Shown here: in pieces, positions 35,505 to 44,682 of the stretch
Layout: every line of letters begins with the position of its first letter
Numbering within the stretch: position 1 is the stretch's first letter
DNA from: CAZFBA01 sp964517135
Lineage (GTDB): Bacteria; Cyanobacteriota; Vampirovibrionia; JBFMGH01
Assembly: GCA_964517135.1 (NCBI GenBank)
Contig: CAZFBA010000006.1
Span: forward strand, 62,001-126,000
Direction of reading: 5' to 3'
Length of the DNA: 64,000 bases
Made by a program: the position numbers and the translations under genes
The notes under the pieces: generated by a model
The model's input: the letters and a program-made list of their open reading frames with translations, nothing else
Databases searched by the model: none
Told to the model about the DNA's origin: nothing

Positions 35505-35984
35505 TTAATAATCTTCTTCCATCAGTTCTTCAAGAGCTTCGTCTTCTTTTTTTTCCAGCATTTTGGCAAAATGTTTCTGTGCGCCGACTTCATCAAGTAT
35601 TTTCATTTCAATCTGTCTTTGCTCTTCTTCCCATTCTTCGAGTTTCTTTTCTCTGTGTTTTTCCAGTGCTTTAATGCTTTTTTCAAGCTCAGCAAGTATT
35701 CTTTTCTCTTCTTCGAGTTTTCTAATTGCCCTCATTTTTTCTTCTTCAAGCTGATCAATAACCTTATAGATGTGTTTAATATAGGCATCGTAGCTTTCAA
35801 GCATTGTGTGGTGTGCATTAGGCATATTTTGCCGCAGGGTCATAATAGTACTTTTATTTTTATCAATTTCACCCTGTATTCTGGCAACTTCTTGCTGGGC
35901 TTTGATTACCCGTTGCAGTTGCTCTTCTTTCTTGTTTTTTCTGTAGGTCAGAACTTTTTCTAATCTGTATTCAAATGGAGACAT
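35505..35984 (-). CDS. fliJ: Flagellar export protein FliJ
   Basis: 159 residues, almost entirely coiled coil from start to end, beginning FEYRLEKVLTYRKNKKEEQL as typical for FliJ, with heptad-rich ERKRE-type segments (EEEKMRAIRKLEEEKRILAE). FliJ links the FliI ATPase ring with FlhA and escorts export chaperones. It directly follows fliI by about 35 bp. Confidence 0.85.
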   Translation of the reverse strand: MSPFEYRLEKVLTYRKNKKEEQLQRVIKAQQEVARIQGEIDKNKSTIMTLRQNMPNAHHTMLESYDAYIKHIYKVIDQLEEEKMRAIRKLEEEKRILAELEKSIKALEKHREKKLEEWEEEQRQIEMKILDEVGAQKHFAKMLEKKEDEALEELMEEDY

Positions 35985-36019
35985 CAGATACCTTTATTTA
36001 AAATTTTAAGGATAATTTT

Positions 36020-37369
36020 TTAAATGTCCACGCCTTTCATCATATCAATGCAGGTTTGAATAGTATTTTCCATATTAACCGAATCACTGATTCTTTGTTG
36101 TAGAAATGCATTAACCTTGTCGATATATTGAAGAGTTAAATCCAGCTTAGGATTAGTCCCGGCCTGATACATTCCAACATCAACCAGATCTTTATTTTCA
36201 CGATAGGTAGCAAGTATTCTTCTCATTTTTGATGCTGCTTCCTGGTGTTGATTTGTCGTAATCTCAGGGAAAAGACGGCTTATGCTGCCAAGAACATCAA
36301 TTGCCGGATAATGATTCATTTCTGCAATTTTACGGTTTAGAAAGACGTGCCCATCAACAATTCCACGGACAGTATCAACAACAGGGTCGTTAATATCGCC
36401 ACCTTCCATCAATACAGTATAAAGTGCCGTAATAGATCCTTTGTTTGTAACACCTGTACGCTCAAGGGCCTGCTGTAACCATGAAAAGATAGATGGAGGA
36501 TACCCTTTCATGGTAGGTGGTTCTCCAATTGATAACCCTACCTCACGACCAGCCATAGCACATCGGGTAATCGTGTCAGTCATAAGAAATACCTTTTTCC
36601 CCTTATCTCTAAAATATTCACAGACTGCGGTTGCAGATTGCAGGCATTTCTGTCTGATCAGTGGTGGTTTATCGCCAGTGGCACAAACCAGCACAGAGCG
36701 TTTCATACCTTCGGGGCCAAGGCTATTTTCCATGAATTCTTTTACTTCACGTCCACGTTCTCCGATCAATGCCATAACATTAACGTCAGCATCAGAATTC
36801 CGGGCAATCATGCCAAGCAGGGTACTTTTCCCTACGCCAGAACCGGCAAAAAGACCCATACGTTGCCCTTCACCAAAGGTTAAAAGAGAGTCTATTGCTC
36901 TGACACCAGTAGAAAAACTCTTTGAAATAATAGGTCTATCCATTGGATTTGGTGCAGAACCAACAACACTAACATATTCAGCATTCATTAGATTAAGAGG
37001 CATGCCGTCAAGAGGGTTTCCAAGCGGGTCAATCAACCTACCAAGAAGAAAATCCCCTACAGGAAACCTGATAGGCTCACCAGTAGTAGTTACATAACTA
37101 CCCTGTGAAATGCCTACACCATCATACAGCAAAAGCATCTGGGCTGCATCGCCTTTAAAAGCTACCACTTCAGCAGGTTTGCTTTTGCCCTCAACGGTTT
37201 CAATATAACAAAGATCACCTATCTTCAGCCCCGGCAATCGGGCTTCGACTGTCAGGCCAAGGAGTTTTGTAACAATACCTTTATATTTATAAAGATCTGT
37301 CTTATGAATAATATTTGCAAAGTTTGTACGGGCCTTTTTTAAACGTTCTTCAAAAGCCTGTTGTTGCAT
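36020..37369 (-). CDS. fliI: Flagellum-specific ATPase FliI
   Basis: 449 residues, standard length. F1-beta-like ATPase: GLFAGSGVGKSTLLGMIAR (Walker A, about residue 170), ALIGERGREVKEF, VFLMTDTITRCAMAGREVGL and the family's GEPPTMKGYPPS. Powers export of axial proteins as a hexamer regulated by FliH. Between flhA and fliJ. Confidence 0.97.
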   Translation of the reverse strand: MQQQAFEERLKKARTNFANIIHKTDLYKYKGIVTKLLGLTVEARLPGLKIGDLCYIETVEGKSKPAEVVAFKGDAAQMLLLYDGVGISQGSYVTTTGEPIRFPVGDFLLGRLIDPLGNPLDGMPLNLMNAEYVSVVGSAPNPMDRPIISKSFSTGVRAIDSLLTFGEGQRMGLFAGSGVGKSTLLGMIARNSDADVNVMALIGERGREVKEFMENSLGPEGMKRSVLVCATGDKPPLIRQKCLQSATAVCEYFRDKGKKVFLMTDTITRCAMAGREVGLSIGEPPTMKGYPPSIFSWLQQALERTGVTNKGSITALYTVLMEGGDINDPVVDTVRGIVDGHVFLNRKIAEMNHYPAIDVLGSISRLFPEITTNQHQEAASKMRRILATYRENKDLVDVGMYQAGTNPKLDLTLQYIDKVNAFLQQRISDSVNMENTIQTCIDMMKGVDI

Positions 37370-37384
37370 TGTTTAATATCCTCA

Positions 37385-39493
37385 CTAATTGTAAGCGTAG
37401 TTGTCATAATTAATAGCCCCAATAGTGCCTACCTGCTCTACCTGTATATCTGGAATCAGTTCAGAGTATGAGATAACAGCAACAGCCGGAATATGTCTTT
37501 CAAGTAACTGGTAGAGAGGCAGTCTTATACGTGGAGAACAGAGTATTACAGGCAGTTTGCCAATATTTTGCTGTACCCCTACAAGTGTCTGTGCAGTGGT
37601 TTCAATGAGCTCCTGAACCTGTATCGGGTTCAAAAGGAACATAGTGCCCAATTCAGTTCTCTGACAGGATTCATCAAGAGTCTTTTCCCAGTCTTGAGAC
37701 AGGGTAACTGCGTGTAAAACCTTGTTTTCATCAGAGTTAGTTAGGCATATTTGCCTTCCCAGAGCAGCTCTCAGACGTTCAGACAATATGTCTGGCTCTT
37801 TGGAGAAGCGGGCAAAGTCACATAATCGTTCAAAAACAAACAATATATCTTTAATAGACACTTTTTCTCGAATAAGATTAACAAATATTTTTCTGAGATC
37901 TGATGTAGATATAATTGCTGGCACAAGGTCATTAACAAGAGTTGGATCCTGAGATTTAACAAGTTCCATAAGTTTAAGAACATCTGTTTTGGTCATTATT
38001 TCATCTACATATTTGCGGACAACTTCGGCAAGGTGGTTAACAACGACATCAGTAGGATCACCAGGTGCCATTGTTTCTTCATCAACTTGCTCAGGTCTTA
38101 TCCAGTATACTTCTGACTGATATATTGGGTCTCTACCGTGAATTACATCATTAGGAACAGGCCTGCCAGAAGATTCCCACTGGTCTGCAGAAACAGCAAC
38201 TCTGTCAGGATAAACAGAACCAATGGCAACACTATTTTCTCTGATAGCAATCAGGTATTCATTGGGGCCCAGTGCTGAGCTATCCATAATTCTAATGTTG
38301 GGCATAATAAAGCCCAGCTGGTCGGTCATTCTCTGTCGTAATGCAGCAATTTTAGCCAATAGCTGTCCTTCCTGTTCAGGGTCTGCAATTCTTAGCAGGT
38401 CACTACCTACCTGAAGACTCAGTATATCAACACCCATATGTTCATACATCCTGTTGGGGTCAATTAATTGTTGCATATTATGTTTAACAGCATCAAGTTG
38501 ATGCAGTTGTGACTGAACATCGTGGGTAATAAATACTGTAAAAGCAACAAAACCGATAAAACTGGCAATAATTAAGAAAGCCCACCAGGGCAGAGCTCCT
38601 GTAATACCACCTACAATAGCCACACCAACAAGGAATATTGTCGCAAATATCAATGCCTGCGGTTTACTCATGGCCTGTGCTGAAAGGTCCTGTCCCAAAC
38701 TTTTGCCCATTGCAGTAGAACGTGTCATCATCAAACCGCAGGATACAGCCATTAGAAGAGCTGGTAATTGCTGTGAAAGACCGTCACCAATTGTTAACTT
38801 GGTATATTTATCAAGGGCAGCACCGATTGGCAGCTTGACCATTAATATACCAATAGCAATACCGCCTATAATATTAATACAGGTAATGATAATACCTGCG
38901 ATAGCATCTCCTTTTACGAATTTCATCGCACCATCCATAGATCCATAGAGGTTTGATTCTTTGGTAAGTTCTTCTCTTCGCCTGATAGCCTCGTCTGGTG
39001 AGATTAATCCAGAGTTAAAGTCTGCGTCGATAGTCATTTGCTTACCAGGCATGGCATCCAGAGCAAACCTTGCGCCAACTTCTGCAATACGCTCTGAACC
39101 TTTTGTAATAACCAGAAATTGTACTATCGTAATAATGATAAAGATAACAGCCCCAACAACCAGGTTGCCACCTGTTACAAACTCTCCAAAAGCTTTAATA
39201 ATTTCTCCTGCTTCCCCTCTGGCGAGAATAAGTCGGGTAGATGCAATACCAAGACAAAGCCTGAAGAGCGTTCCTACCAGAATAACAGATGGAAAAGCCG
39301 CCATATCAAGGGGTTTTTGTACATAAAGAGACATCATCAACAGTACAACCCCAATTGACATGTTGATACTAATGAAAAAGTCTACCATCACAGGAGGCAG
39401 CTCAAAAACCAGAATACAAATCAGGCTCAGTACAAAAATACTGATAATTATCTCAGGAATAGGTAAAGAACCGCCTTGTTGAGGTTGTGCCAT
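37385..39493 (-). CDS. flhA: Flagellar export gate protein FlhA
   Basis: 702 residues. The N-terminal half holds about eight membrane helices, with FHIPEP-type motifs visible in the linker region (MDGAMKFVKGDAIAGIIIT and DAMPGKQMTIDADFNSGLI). The C-terminal cytoplasmic half is the nonameric ring that binds export chaperones (GPNEYLIAIRENSVAIGSVY, RALGRQICL). Component of the proton-driven export gate. AGGAG before the ATG. FliP/Q/R and FlhB are not in this window. Confidence 0.97.
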   Translation of the reverse strand: MAQPQQGGSLPIPEIIISIFVLSLICILVFELPPVMVDFFISINMSIGVVLLMMSLYVQKPLDMAAFPSVILVGTLFRLCLGIASTRLILARGEAGEIIKAFGEFVTGGNLVVGAVIFIIITIVQFLVITKGSERIAEVGARFALDAMPGKQMTIDADFNSGLISPDEAIRRREELTKESNLYGSMDGAMKFVKGDAIAGIIITCINIIGGIAIGILMVKLPIGAALDKYTKLTIGDGLSQQLPALLMAVSCGLMMTRSTAMGKSLGQDLSAQAMSKPQALIFATIFLVGVAIVGGITGALPWWAFLIIASFIGFVAFTVFITHDVQSQLHQLDAVKHNMQQLIDPNRMYEHMGVDILSLQVGSDLLRIADPEQEGQLLAKIAALRQRMTDQLGFIMPNIRIMDSSALGPNEYLIAIRENSVAIGSVYPDRVAVSADQWESSGRPVPNDVIHGRDPIYQSEVYWIRPEQVDEETMAPGDPTDVVVNHLAEVVRKYVDEIMTKTDVLKLMELVKSQDPTLVNDLVPAIISTSDLRKIFVNLIREKVSIKDILFVFERLCDFARFSKEPDILSERLRAALGRQICLTNSDENKVLHAVTLSQDWEKTLDESCQRTELGTMFLLNPIQVQELIETTAQTLVGVQQNIGKLPVILCSPRIRLPLYQLLERHIPAVAVISYSELIPDIQVEQVGTIGAINYDNYAYN

Positions 39494-39502
39494 TAAGATC
39501 TC

Positions 39503-40177
39503 CTAAATACCTATTTCAAGTGCCTTTTTCAGGATGGCCAGTTGTGTTGAAAACCGTGCATCAATGACGCCTGTATTTGTTTCAACGATGCAGCTTCCCC
39601 ATTCGACTGTATCGTCTTCTAATACGATAATACTGGTTTTACTGTCTCCATATGGGTAAAGTTTTGGCATATTTTCTTTAACCAGATTAAGATCTGCCGG
39701 GTTTACTTTAATGATAAGAGATTGATGCCCCTTGCCCATCTCTTTTATCGTTTCTGCCGTTACATTCAAAACTATATCGGGGTCAGCTGCAACTTCCTGT
39801 TTGATTAGTTTTTCAGCAACCATTATAGCCATTTGGCCTATATCGTTCATTGCTGCCTGCATAGCCTGATCTCTGGCTGTTAGAAGCTCATTAAGGGCTA
39901 TTGAAAGCTGTTGAACCTGTTCCTGTGCTTTTTCAAGCCCATATTCAAAACCTTCTCTCGAAGACACCTCTCTAATAACGTTAGCTTCTTCATGTGCCCT
40001 TGAGATAAGGTTTCTATCATCAATACGTCTGTATCCACGGCGCCTATCGCCCCGTCTTCGTTCCTGACGGGGGCCATCTTCAGCAGGTATAGGCATTCCT
40101 GACAGATCATGTCGGTGTTTAGTCCGGCTTGATTCATCCTGTCTGTTTTTTGGTAATTTAACCTTTTTGATAATCAT
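39503..40177 (-). CDS. fliH: Flagellar assembly protein FliH
   Basis: 224 residues. The first ~55 are strongly basic and polar (GPRQERRRGDRRRGYRRIDD), the centre is a long helix (EANVIREVSSREGFEYGLEK), and the C-terminal ~110 form the FliH/V-ATPase-E-like domain (QMAIMVAEKLIKQEV, VEWGSCIVETNTGVIDARFS). Negative regulator and membrane anchor of FliI. The basic N-terminal region is longer than usual. Confidence 0.9.
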   Translation of the reverse strand: MIIKKVKLPKNRQDESSRTKHRHDLSGMPIPAEDGPRQERRRGDRRRGYRRIDDRNLISRAHEEANVIREVSSREGFEYGLEKAQEQVQQLSIALNELLTARDQAMQAAMNDIGQMAIMVAEKLIKQEVAADPDIVLNVTAETIKEMGKGHQSLIIKVNPADLNLVKENMPKLYPYGDSKTSIIVLEDDTVEWGSCIVETNTGVIDARFSTQLAILKKALEIGI

Positions 40178-40257
40178 TCTTGATAAACCCGGGTATAAAA
40201 GTGTCTAATATTTATTATGATAGCATTTTAAGGATTCTTCAAGTGCTTTCAGAGAAT

Positions 40258-41211
40258 TTAAGCTGAATACAGTTGTTTTTCTATATATTTATAAATTATT
40301 TTCGCTAAATAAGGTGAAAAGTTGCGACGAATAAATTTACCTTCTATACAGGATTTAACGTAATTCTGCACAGCAGGACGCTCTTTTTGTAACAATTTGA
40401 TAATATTTACAGGATCTGTTTGTGAAACCAGTCCCTGAATATGTTTTGCTACTACAGTGGGGGCTTGTTCAGGTGCTATAGTTTCTCTGAGGCTCTTGAG
40501 AAGCTTTGCTGTCTGCGCTGGGTCAAGCTGAACATTCAGGTTTTCAGGTTGCATCATATTTCTTATAAGCGTTGCATCTTCAGGGGAGAACGATTCAATA
40601 ATAGCTTCAGACTTCTCAGCAGGAAGAGAAGAAAGTAATACTGCTATAGTAGCTAATTTTGCTTCTTTCGGGCTGAGTTGTTGAACTGGCTGTTGTGGTT
40701 GCTGCTCTTGTTTTTGTTGTGCAGCAAGTTGCTGATGTGCTTGTTGCTGGGCTGCATAGATGCTTTCAATCTGTTCATCAGTAATTTTGCCTTCTTCCTT
40801 TAGAAGATTCATTGCATGTGTAAAATGAGAATCTACTTCTCCCTGAATTATTGTTGTTGTGGTGGTGGTATCAAGACCACCAATCATAGACTTTTTGCCT
40901 GCCTCGAAGATACCGGCTGCTATTGTTTGCAAGATAAACAGCCAATTTTCCGGTGGTATTTCTGAGCCCATTAGTTCCAGCCCTTTATGGAAAGTCCATT
41001 CAGCAATGAACTGAATGACCATCTGGACAGATTCAGGCGTCATAAGAGAATTATCTTCATGAACCAGGGCTTCACCAGCTTTGGTAGCAAAATCAAATAT
41101 TACCTGTATCAGAAACTGTTTATTCTGATCGCTTATCCCCTCAGGAATAGCTTCCTGAGCCTGATTTGTTAGATTTTGAGCAAAGCCCTGATAATCAAAA
41201 TCTATGGGCAC
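40258..41211 (-). CDS. Divergent protein in the fliG position (FliG-like?)
   Basis: 317 residues, GTG start with AAGGGAG about nine bases upstream. It lies between fliF and fliH, where FliG normally sits. Residues ~181-215 (KLATIAVLLSSLPAEKSEAI, SFSPEDATLIRNMM) resemble the FliG N-terminal domain that binds FliF; ~270-290 (NIIKLLQKERPAVQNYV) recalls the FliG middle EHPQ region. The first 150 residues match nothing I know, and a glutamine-rich linker (152-178) and a poly-threonine run are unusual. The canonical C-terminal torque domain is not recognisable. The assignment rests on position and weak motifs. Confidence 0.6.
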   Translation of the reverse strand: MPIDFDYQGFAQNLTNQAQEAIPEGISDQNKQFLIQVIFDFATKAGEALVHEDNSLMTPESVQMVIQFIAEWTFHKGLELMGSEIPPENWLFILQTIAAGIFEAGKKSMIGGLDTTTTTTIIQGEVDSHFTHAMNLLKEEGKITDEQIESIYAAQQQAHQQLAAQQKQEQQPQQPVQQLSPKEAKLATIAVLLSSLPAEKSEAIIESFSPEDATLIRNMMQPENLNVQLDPAQTAKLLKSLRETIAPEQAPTVVAKHIQGLVSQTDPVNIIKLLQKERPAVQNYVKSCIEGKFIRRNFSPYLAKIIYKYIEKQLYSA

Positions 41212-41226
41212 TAAGTGGTCTCCCTT

Positions 41227-42846
41227 TTAGTTTCCGGCTTCTATCCAGCTTCTGAGCTGATGAGCAATTTCAGCATCATCGGTTGTTTCTTCCAGTGTAT
41301 CTCTAAGGTCTGCAAGAGTTGCTGTAAGGTCTTCAGGTCTGGTTACAGGTGCATGCTGTAAGTCTGTAATGGTCTGGTTAAGAGATTCTTGATTCTGATA
41401 GATCTGTGCAGCCTGATTTTGTGCTGCTCTCAGCTGTTGTTCCTGATTGGATGCTATTTCTTGCAGTTGTTGAATTTGTTTTTGCTGTTTTCTTGCTCCG
41501 GCTGTTGCCCTGTTCCAGATAAATAGCAGACCCAGTAATAATACTATACCAAGTGCTGCAGCCGCTGCGTACCATGGATTTCCACTTTCTTCTGGTTTGG
41601 GAAGCTCAACTGTAGTATCCGGGGCAATTTTAGCCGTTGTAGGTTTAGAGAAAGCAATCTTAACATTTTCTGGATCAACCTTGGGACTTGCTGTTTTAGC
41701 AATCAATACCTGCATATCTTCAACTGACATATCTTTTGGTAAGCTACCTTCATCTAGAGTTACTGCTATAGATATTTCTTCCAGTATACCAGGTTCTTTA
41801 GCCTCGCTGATCTGTGTTTTGCCCAGCCCAAACTGTGTTTCTTCAGCTAGACGTGAATAATTTCTATCGGATTTTGACTGGGGCCCGCCGGGTAAACCTC
41901 CAGGGATGAAGGAACTAACAGCACCACTGAGAATTTTCTTCTCGCTTTCAGTATCACCAAGATTTTCAGTAAATGTTTGTTTGGTCTGTACAGAAGAATC
42001 TTCAGGATTAAATATAAGTCTTTCTGTCTGCTGGGGTGTTTGTCTCAGGAATGTAGAAACCGTTACAACGTACTTACCCGGCCCAATAAGTCTGTCAAGC
42101 TGAACCATTAGTTTTTTCTTCATATATTGATCATTTTCTTCCAGCATTGACATCATATCATCATTTGGGCTCATTAGAGAGCTGTAAACGTTGCCATTTG
42201 TGTCAGACAGCGATATATGCTTGGCATCGAGCCCCTGTATAGAACCCAATAAGAGGTTAATAATGGCCCTTTCCTTATCCTTATCAAGTTTTGCACCAAG
42301 AGGCAGTGTAACCTGTACAGTTGCAGTTAGCGGCTTCTTAAATGCCGTAAAGATAGTTGGTTCAGGAATAGATACAAACACTGATGCATCTATAACAGGA
42401 GGAATACGTTTAATAAGCCTTGAAAGTTCACCATTGATGGCTCTTGCAAGTCTAATACGTTTATCTTCTTTACTGGAAGTAAAATCACCTTTATCGAAAA
42501 TTTCAAGACCAATGTTTTTATCCATCAGCCCGCTTTGAACTATTGCTATAATTGCACGATCTCTTTCAGATCTTTTAGCGTTTTTATCAAGAAATAAAAT
42601 GTTATTGGGCCCTGATTCGCCACGATGAACCTCTATTCCCTGTCTGGCAAGTAGTGCCTGAACTTCAAGAGCTTTGCCAATATCATCTGTGATAGCAAGG
42701 TCTGTCTGTTTGCCTATCTTTTCTTCTGATGGAGTTTGTATTGATACATCTGAAGGCTTAAAATAAAAGAAACCAAACAATACAATTGCCAGAACTATTC
42801 CTATAGCGGCAAATATGGCAGCTTTATTTTGAAAGAGATTTTGCAT
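41227..42846 (-). CDS. fliF: Flagellar MS-ring protein FliF
   Basis: 539 residues. First membrane helix near 12-30 (AAIFAAIGIVLAIVLFGFFY), YscJ/FliF ring-building domains (GKALEVQALLARQGIEVHRG; ARAINGELSRLIKRIPPVID), a second membrane helix near residue 430 (PWYAAAAALGIVLLLGLLFI) and a C-terminal tail ending IAHQLRSWIEAGN, the FliG-binding end. The C-terminal cytoplasmic segment contains a long glutamine-rich coiled coil. Forms the MS ring. Confidence 0.95.
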   Translation of the reverse strand: MQNLFQNKAAIFAAIGIVLAIVLFGFFYFKPSDVSIQTPSEEKIGKQTDLAITDDIGKALEVQALLARQGIEVHRGESGPNNILFLDKNAKRSERDRAIIAIVQSGLMDKNIGLEIFDKGDFTSSKEDKRIRLARAINGELSRLIKRIPPVIDASVFVSIPEPTIFTAFKKPLTATVQVTLPLGAKLDKDKERAIINLLLGSIQGLDAKHISLSDTNGNVYSSLMSPNDDMMSMLEENDQYMKKKLMVQLDRLIGPGKYVVTVSTFLRQTPQQTERLIFNPEDSSVQTKQTFTENLGDTESEKKILSGAVSSFIPGGLPGGPQSKSDRNYSRLAEETQFGLGKTQISEAKEPGILEEISIAVTLDEGSLPKDMSVEDMQVLIAKTASPKVDPENVKIAFSKPTTAKIAPDTTVELPKPEESGNPWYAAAAALGIVLLLGLLFIWNRATAGARKQQKQIQQLQEIASNQEQQLRAAQNQAAQIYQNQESLNQTITDLQHAPVTRPEDLTATLADLRDTLEETTDDAEIAHQLRSWIEAGN

Positions 42847-42928
42847 AAGGGGTTTTAGACTCCATTGTTCTTCAACAACTAAAATTTACAGGTATATACA
42901 ATGATTTATAAATGAATTTGAAAGATTT

Positions 42929-43267
42929 TTACACCTGCATTGAGATGATTTTTTCATATCCCTGTATAATTTTTGTTGTAGCCTGTGTAGCTATGGTAAG
43001 GGTTAGTTCGGCTTCATTTACCTTTAACATGACATCATGAAAATCAACTTCAGGATTTATCATGGATTCAGTCATAAGTTTATCAGGGGCTTTGACTTCA
43101 CCATCAAGGTTTTTGATAAGACCGTGCATAACCTGAGAGAAATTCTGAAATGCTGTATCAGGTGTTTTGATGGCTTTTAGCCTGAACGGTTGCGGTTGAT
43201 TGGTATCAATTTTAGAGTTTGCCATCATCTGGGGCAGATCTACTTTAGGTATAAAAGAATTAAACAT
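42929..43267 (-). CDS. fliE: Flagellar hook-basal body complex protein FliE
   Basis: 112 residues with the family end region VNEAELTLTIATQATTKIIQ then GYEKIISMQV. FliE joins the MS ring to the proximal rod. GGAG precedes the ATG. Placed between a lytic transglycosylase gene and fliF. Confidence 0.93.
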   Translation of the reverse strand: MFNSFIPKVDLPQMMANSKIDTNQPQPFRLKAIKTPDTAFQNFSQVMHGLIKNLDGEVKAPDKLMTESMINPEVDFHDVMLKVNEAELTLTIATQATTKIIQGYEKIISMQV

Positions 43268-43276
43268 ATGAGTCTC

Positions 43277-43858
43277 CTATGCGTGTGTGGAATTACCCAG
43301 ATAGGTGGTTAAAACATTTCGTATATATTGATTGGTCTCTTTATATGGTGGTACAGTGCCGTATTTATCAACAGCAGCAGGCCCTGCATTATAGGCAGCA
43401 AGAGCAAGTATAACATTACCACGATATTTGCCCAGTAAACTTGAAAAATATTTAGTGCCTGCCTCAACGTTCTGGGCAGGATCTTTAATATCTGTTACCC
43501 CCAGAGACCTTGCTGTATCAGGCATAAGCTGCATCAATCCTGTGGCACCTGCGGGGCTTTTAGCGTTCAGGTTATATCCTGATTCGTTCTTGATGATAGC
43601 ATTAATGAGTTTGGCATCTACCCCGTATTTTCTGGCATTAGTCTTAATTAAGTCAATCAATACCTTCGGGCTAAGAAGTTTTACTGGCTGACTATCATTG
43701 GTATTAGGCATCAATTCTGAAAAACGCTTTACGCCTGCTGATTCTGTTCCATCGACAGTGTTGATTTTATCATTGATCTCTCTGAGCCGTTCTTGAACAG
43801 GGGGCATAGAACGTATAGAATTTGTAACAGGTAATTGAAAACTGTATGTGGTGAGCAT
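43277..43858 (-). CDS. Lytic transglycosylase (SLT family) in the flagellar operon
   Basis: 193 residues. N-terminal ~65 residues unstructured, then an SLT domain: INAIIKNESGYNLNAKSP with the catalytic glutamate, AGATGLMQLMPDTARSLG, and ILALAAYNAGPAAVDKYG. Cleaves peptidoglycan glycan strands. No signal peptide is visible, so export is likely to be through the flagellar apparatus. Its position between flgC and fliE suggests it opens the wall for rod passage, the job of the FlgJ muramidase in other bacteria. Confidence 0.9.
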   Translation of the reverse strand: MLTTYSFQLPVTNSIRSMPPVQERLREINDKINTVDGTESAGVKRFSELMPNTNDSQPVKLLSPKVLIDLIKTNARKYGVDAKLINAIIKNESGYNLNAKSPAGATGLMQLMPDTARSLGVTDIKDPAQNVEAGTKYFSSLLGKYRGNVILALAAYNAGPAAVDKYGTVPPYKETNQYIRNVLTTYLGNSTHA

Positions 43859-43864
43859 TTTGTA

Positions 43865-44311
43865 TTATCCTCTACCCATTTCTGTTGCTTTTTGTGCCAT
43901 TTGCTTTGTTATTGTCATAATTGAAAGAACTGCTTCATAAGCTTTAGAGGTCATCATAGAATCAGCAATATCAGTCATTGCAGTTACGTTAGACATTGTT
44001 ACATAACCATTCTCGTCAGCATCAGGATGACCTGGCATATAAACTTTTTCTCCTGGTGTGGGGTCTTCAATTACACCCGGCATATCAACGCCGCCCGGTG
44101 TAGAAGGTTTAATACCTGAACTAAAAATGTTTTCTTTAGCTCTGGCAAGAATTGCCTGAAATGATATATCTTCAGAGGGTGTAAGAACAGGTATTTTTCT
44201 CTTATAATTAGGTGTATCAGCGTTAGCAATGTTTTTTGTATACACATCTAATCTTTTAGATTGTGTCATTAAACCTCTTAAGCCAACTTGAAAAGTTTCT
44301 AATAAAGTCAT
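43865..44311 (-). CDS. flgC: Flagellar basal-body rod protein FlgC
   Basis: 148 residues. N-terminal rod motif LRGLMTQSKRLDVYTKNIAN then ADTPNYKRK, and a C-terminal ending in MMTSKAYEAVLSIMTITKQM typical of FlgC. Proximal rod component. GGGAG before the ATG; 5 bp after flgB. Confidence 0.95.
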   Translation of the reverse strand: MTLLETFQVGLRGLMTQSKRLDVYTKNIANADTPNYKRKIPVLTPSEDISFQAILARAKENIFSSGIKPSTPGGVDMPGVIEDPTPGEKVYMPGHPDADENGYVTMSNVTAMTDIADSMMTSKAYEAVLSIMTITKQMAQKATEMGRG

Positions 44312-44316
44312 AGATA

Positions 44317-44670
44317 TTATCTCCCTACTTGAGCGATTGCTTTAATAGCAGTAATTAAGCTTGTTGAACGTCTTGAAACCATACTATAATAGAGAAAGTT
44401 TCTTTGCATATTTAACAGTTCTTCTTCAAGAACAACCTTGCCTTCAGGTTCAGTAACCATTGGGGCAGGGCCCATTTTTTTAGCGAGATCCGTAAGAACG
44501 GGGCTTCTCATAGATCCCAGAACTTCTTGAAAGTTGCTATTTTTCTTTACATAGCCTGGTGTATGATAATTAGAAACATTGCTGGTTATTATTGTCTGAT
44601 TTTTTGAAATCATATTAAGCAGTGTTCTTGCGACATCCATGCTTTGAAAGGTATTTATGAACTTCCCCAT
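44317..44670 (-). CDS. flgB: Flagellar basal-body rod protein FlgB
   Basis: 117 residues, short as expected. SNVSNYHTPGYVKKNSNF is the rod N-terminal motif and NMQRNFLYYSMVSRRSTSLI the C-terminal helix. First proximal rod subunit. AAGGAG upstream of the ATG. Confidence 0.93.
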   Translation of the reverse strand: MGKFINTFQSMDVARTLLNMISKNQTIITSNVSNYHTPGYVKKNSNFQEVLGSMRSPVLTDLAKKMGPAPMVTEPEGKVVLEEELLNMQRNFLYYSMVSRRSTSLITAIKAIAQVGR

Positions 44671-44682
44671 CTACTTTACTCC

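Noticed and set aside
35223..35963. 246-codon open frame on the plus strand opposite fliJ and the FliK-like gene
   Set aside because: Phe/Ser/Leu-rich mirror of coiled-coil coding sequence; a typical shadow of GAA/AAG-rich genes.
36441..37097. 218-codon open frame on the plus strand opposite fliI
   Set aside because: It is antisense to a fully recognised gene, has no ribosome binding site and its protein is arginine/serine-rich shadow sequence.
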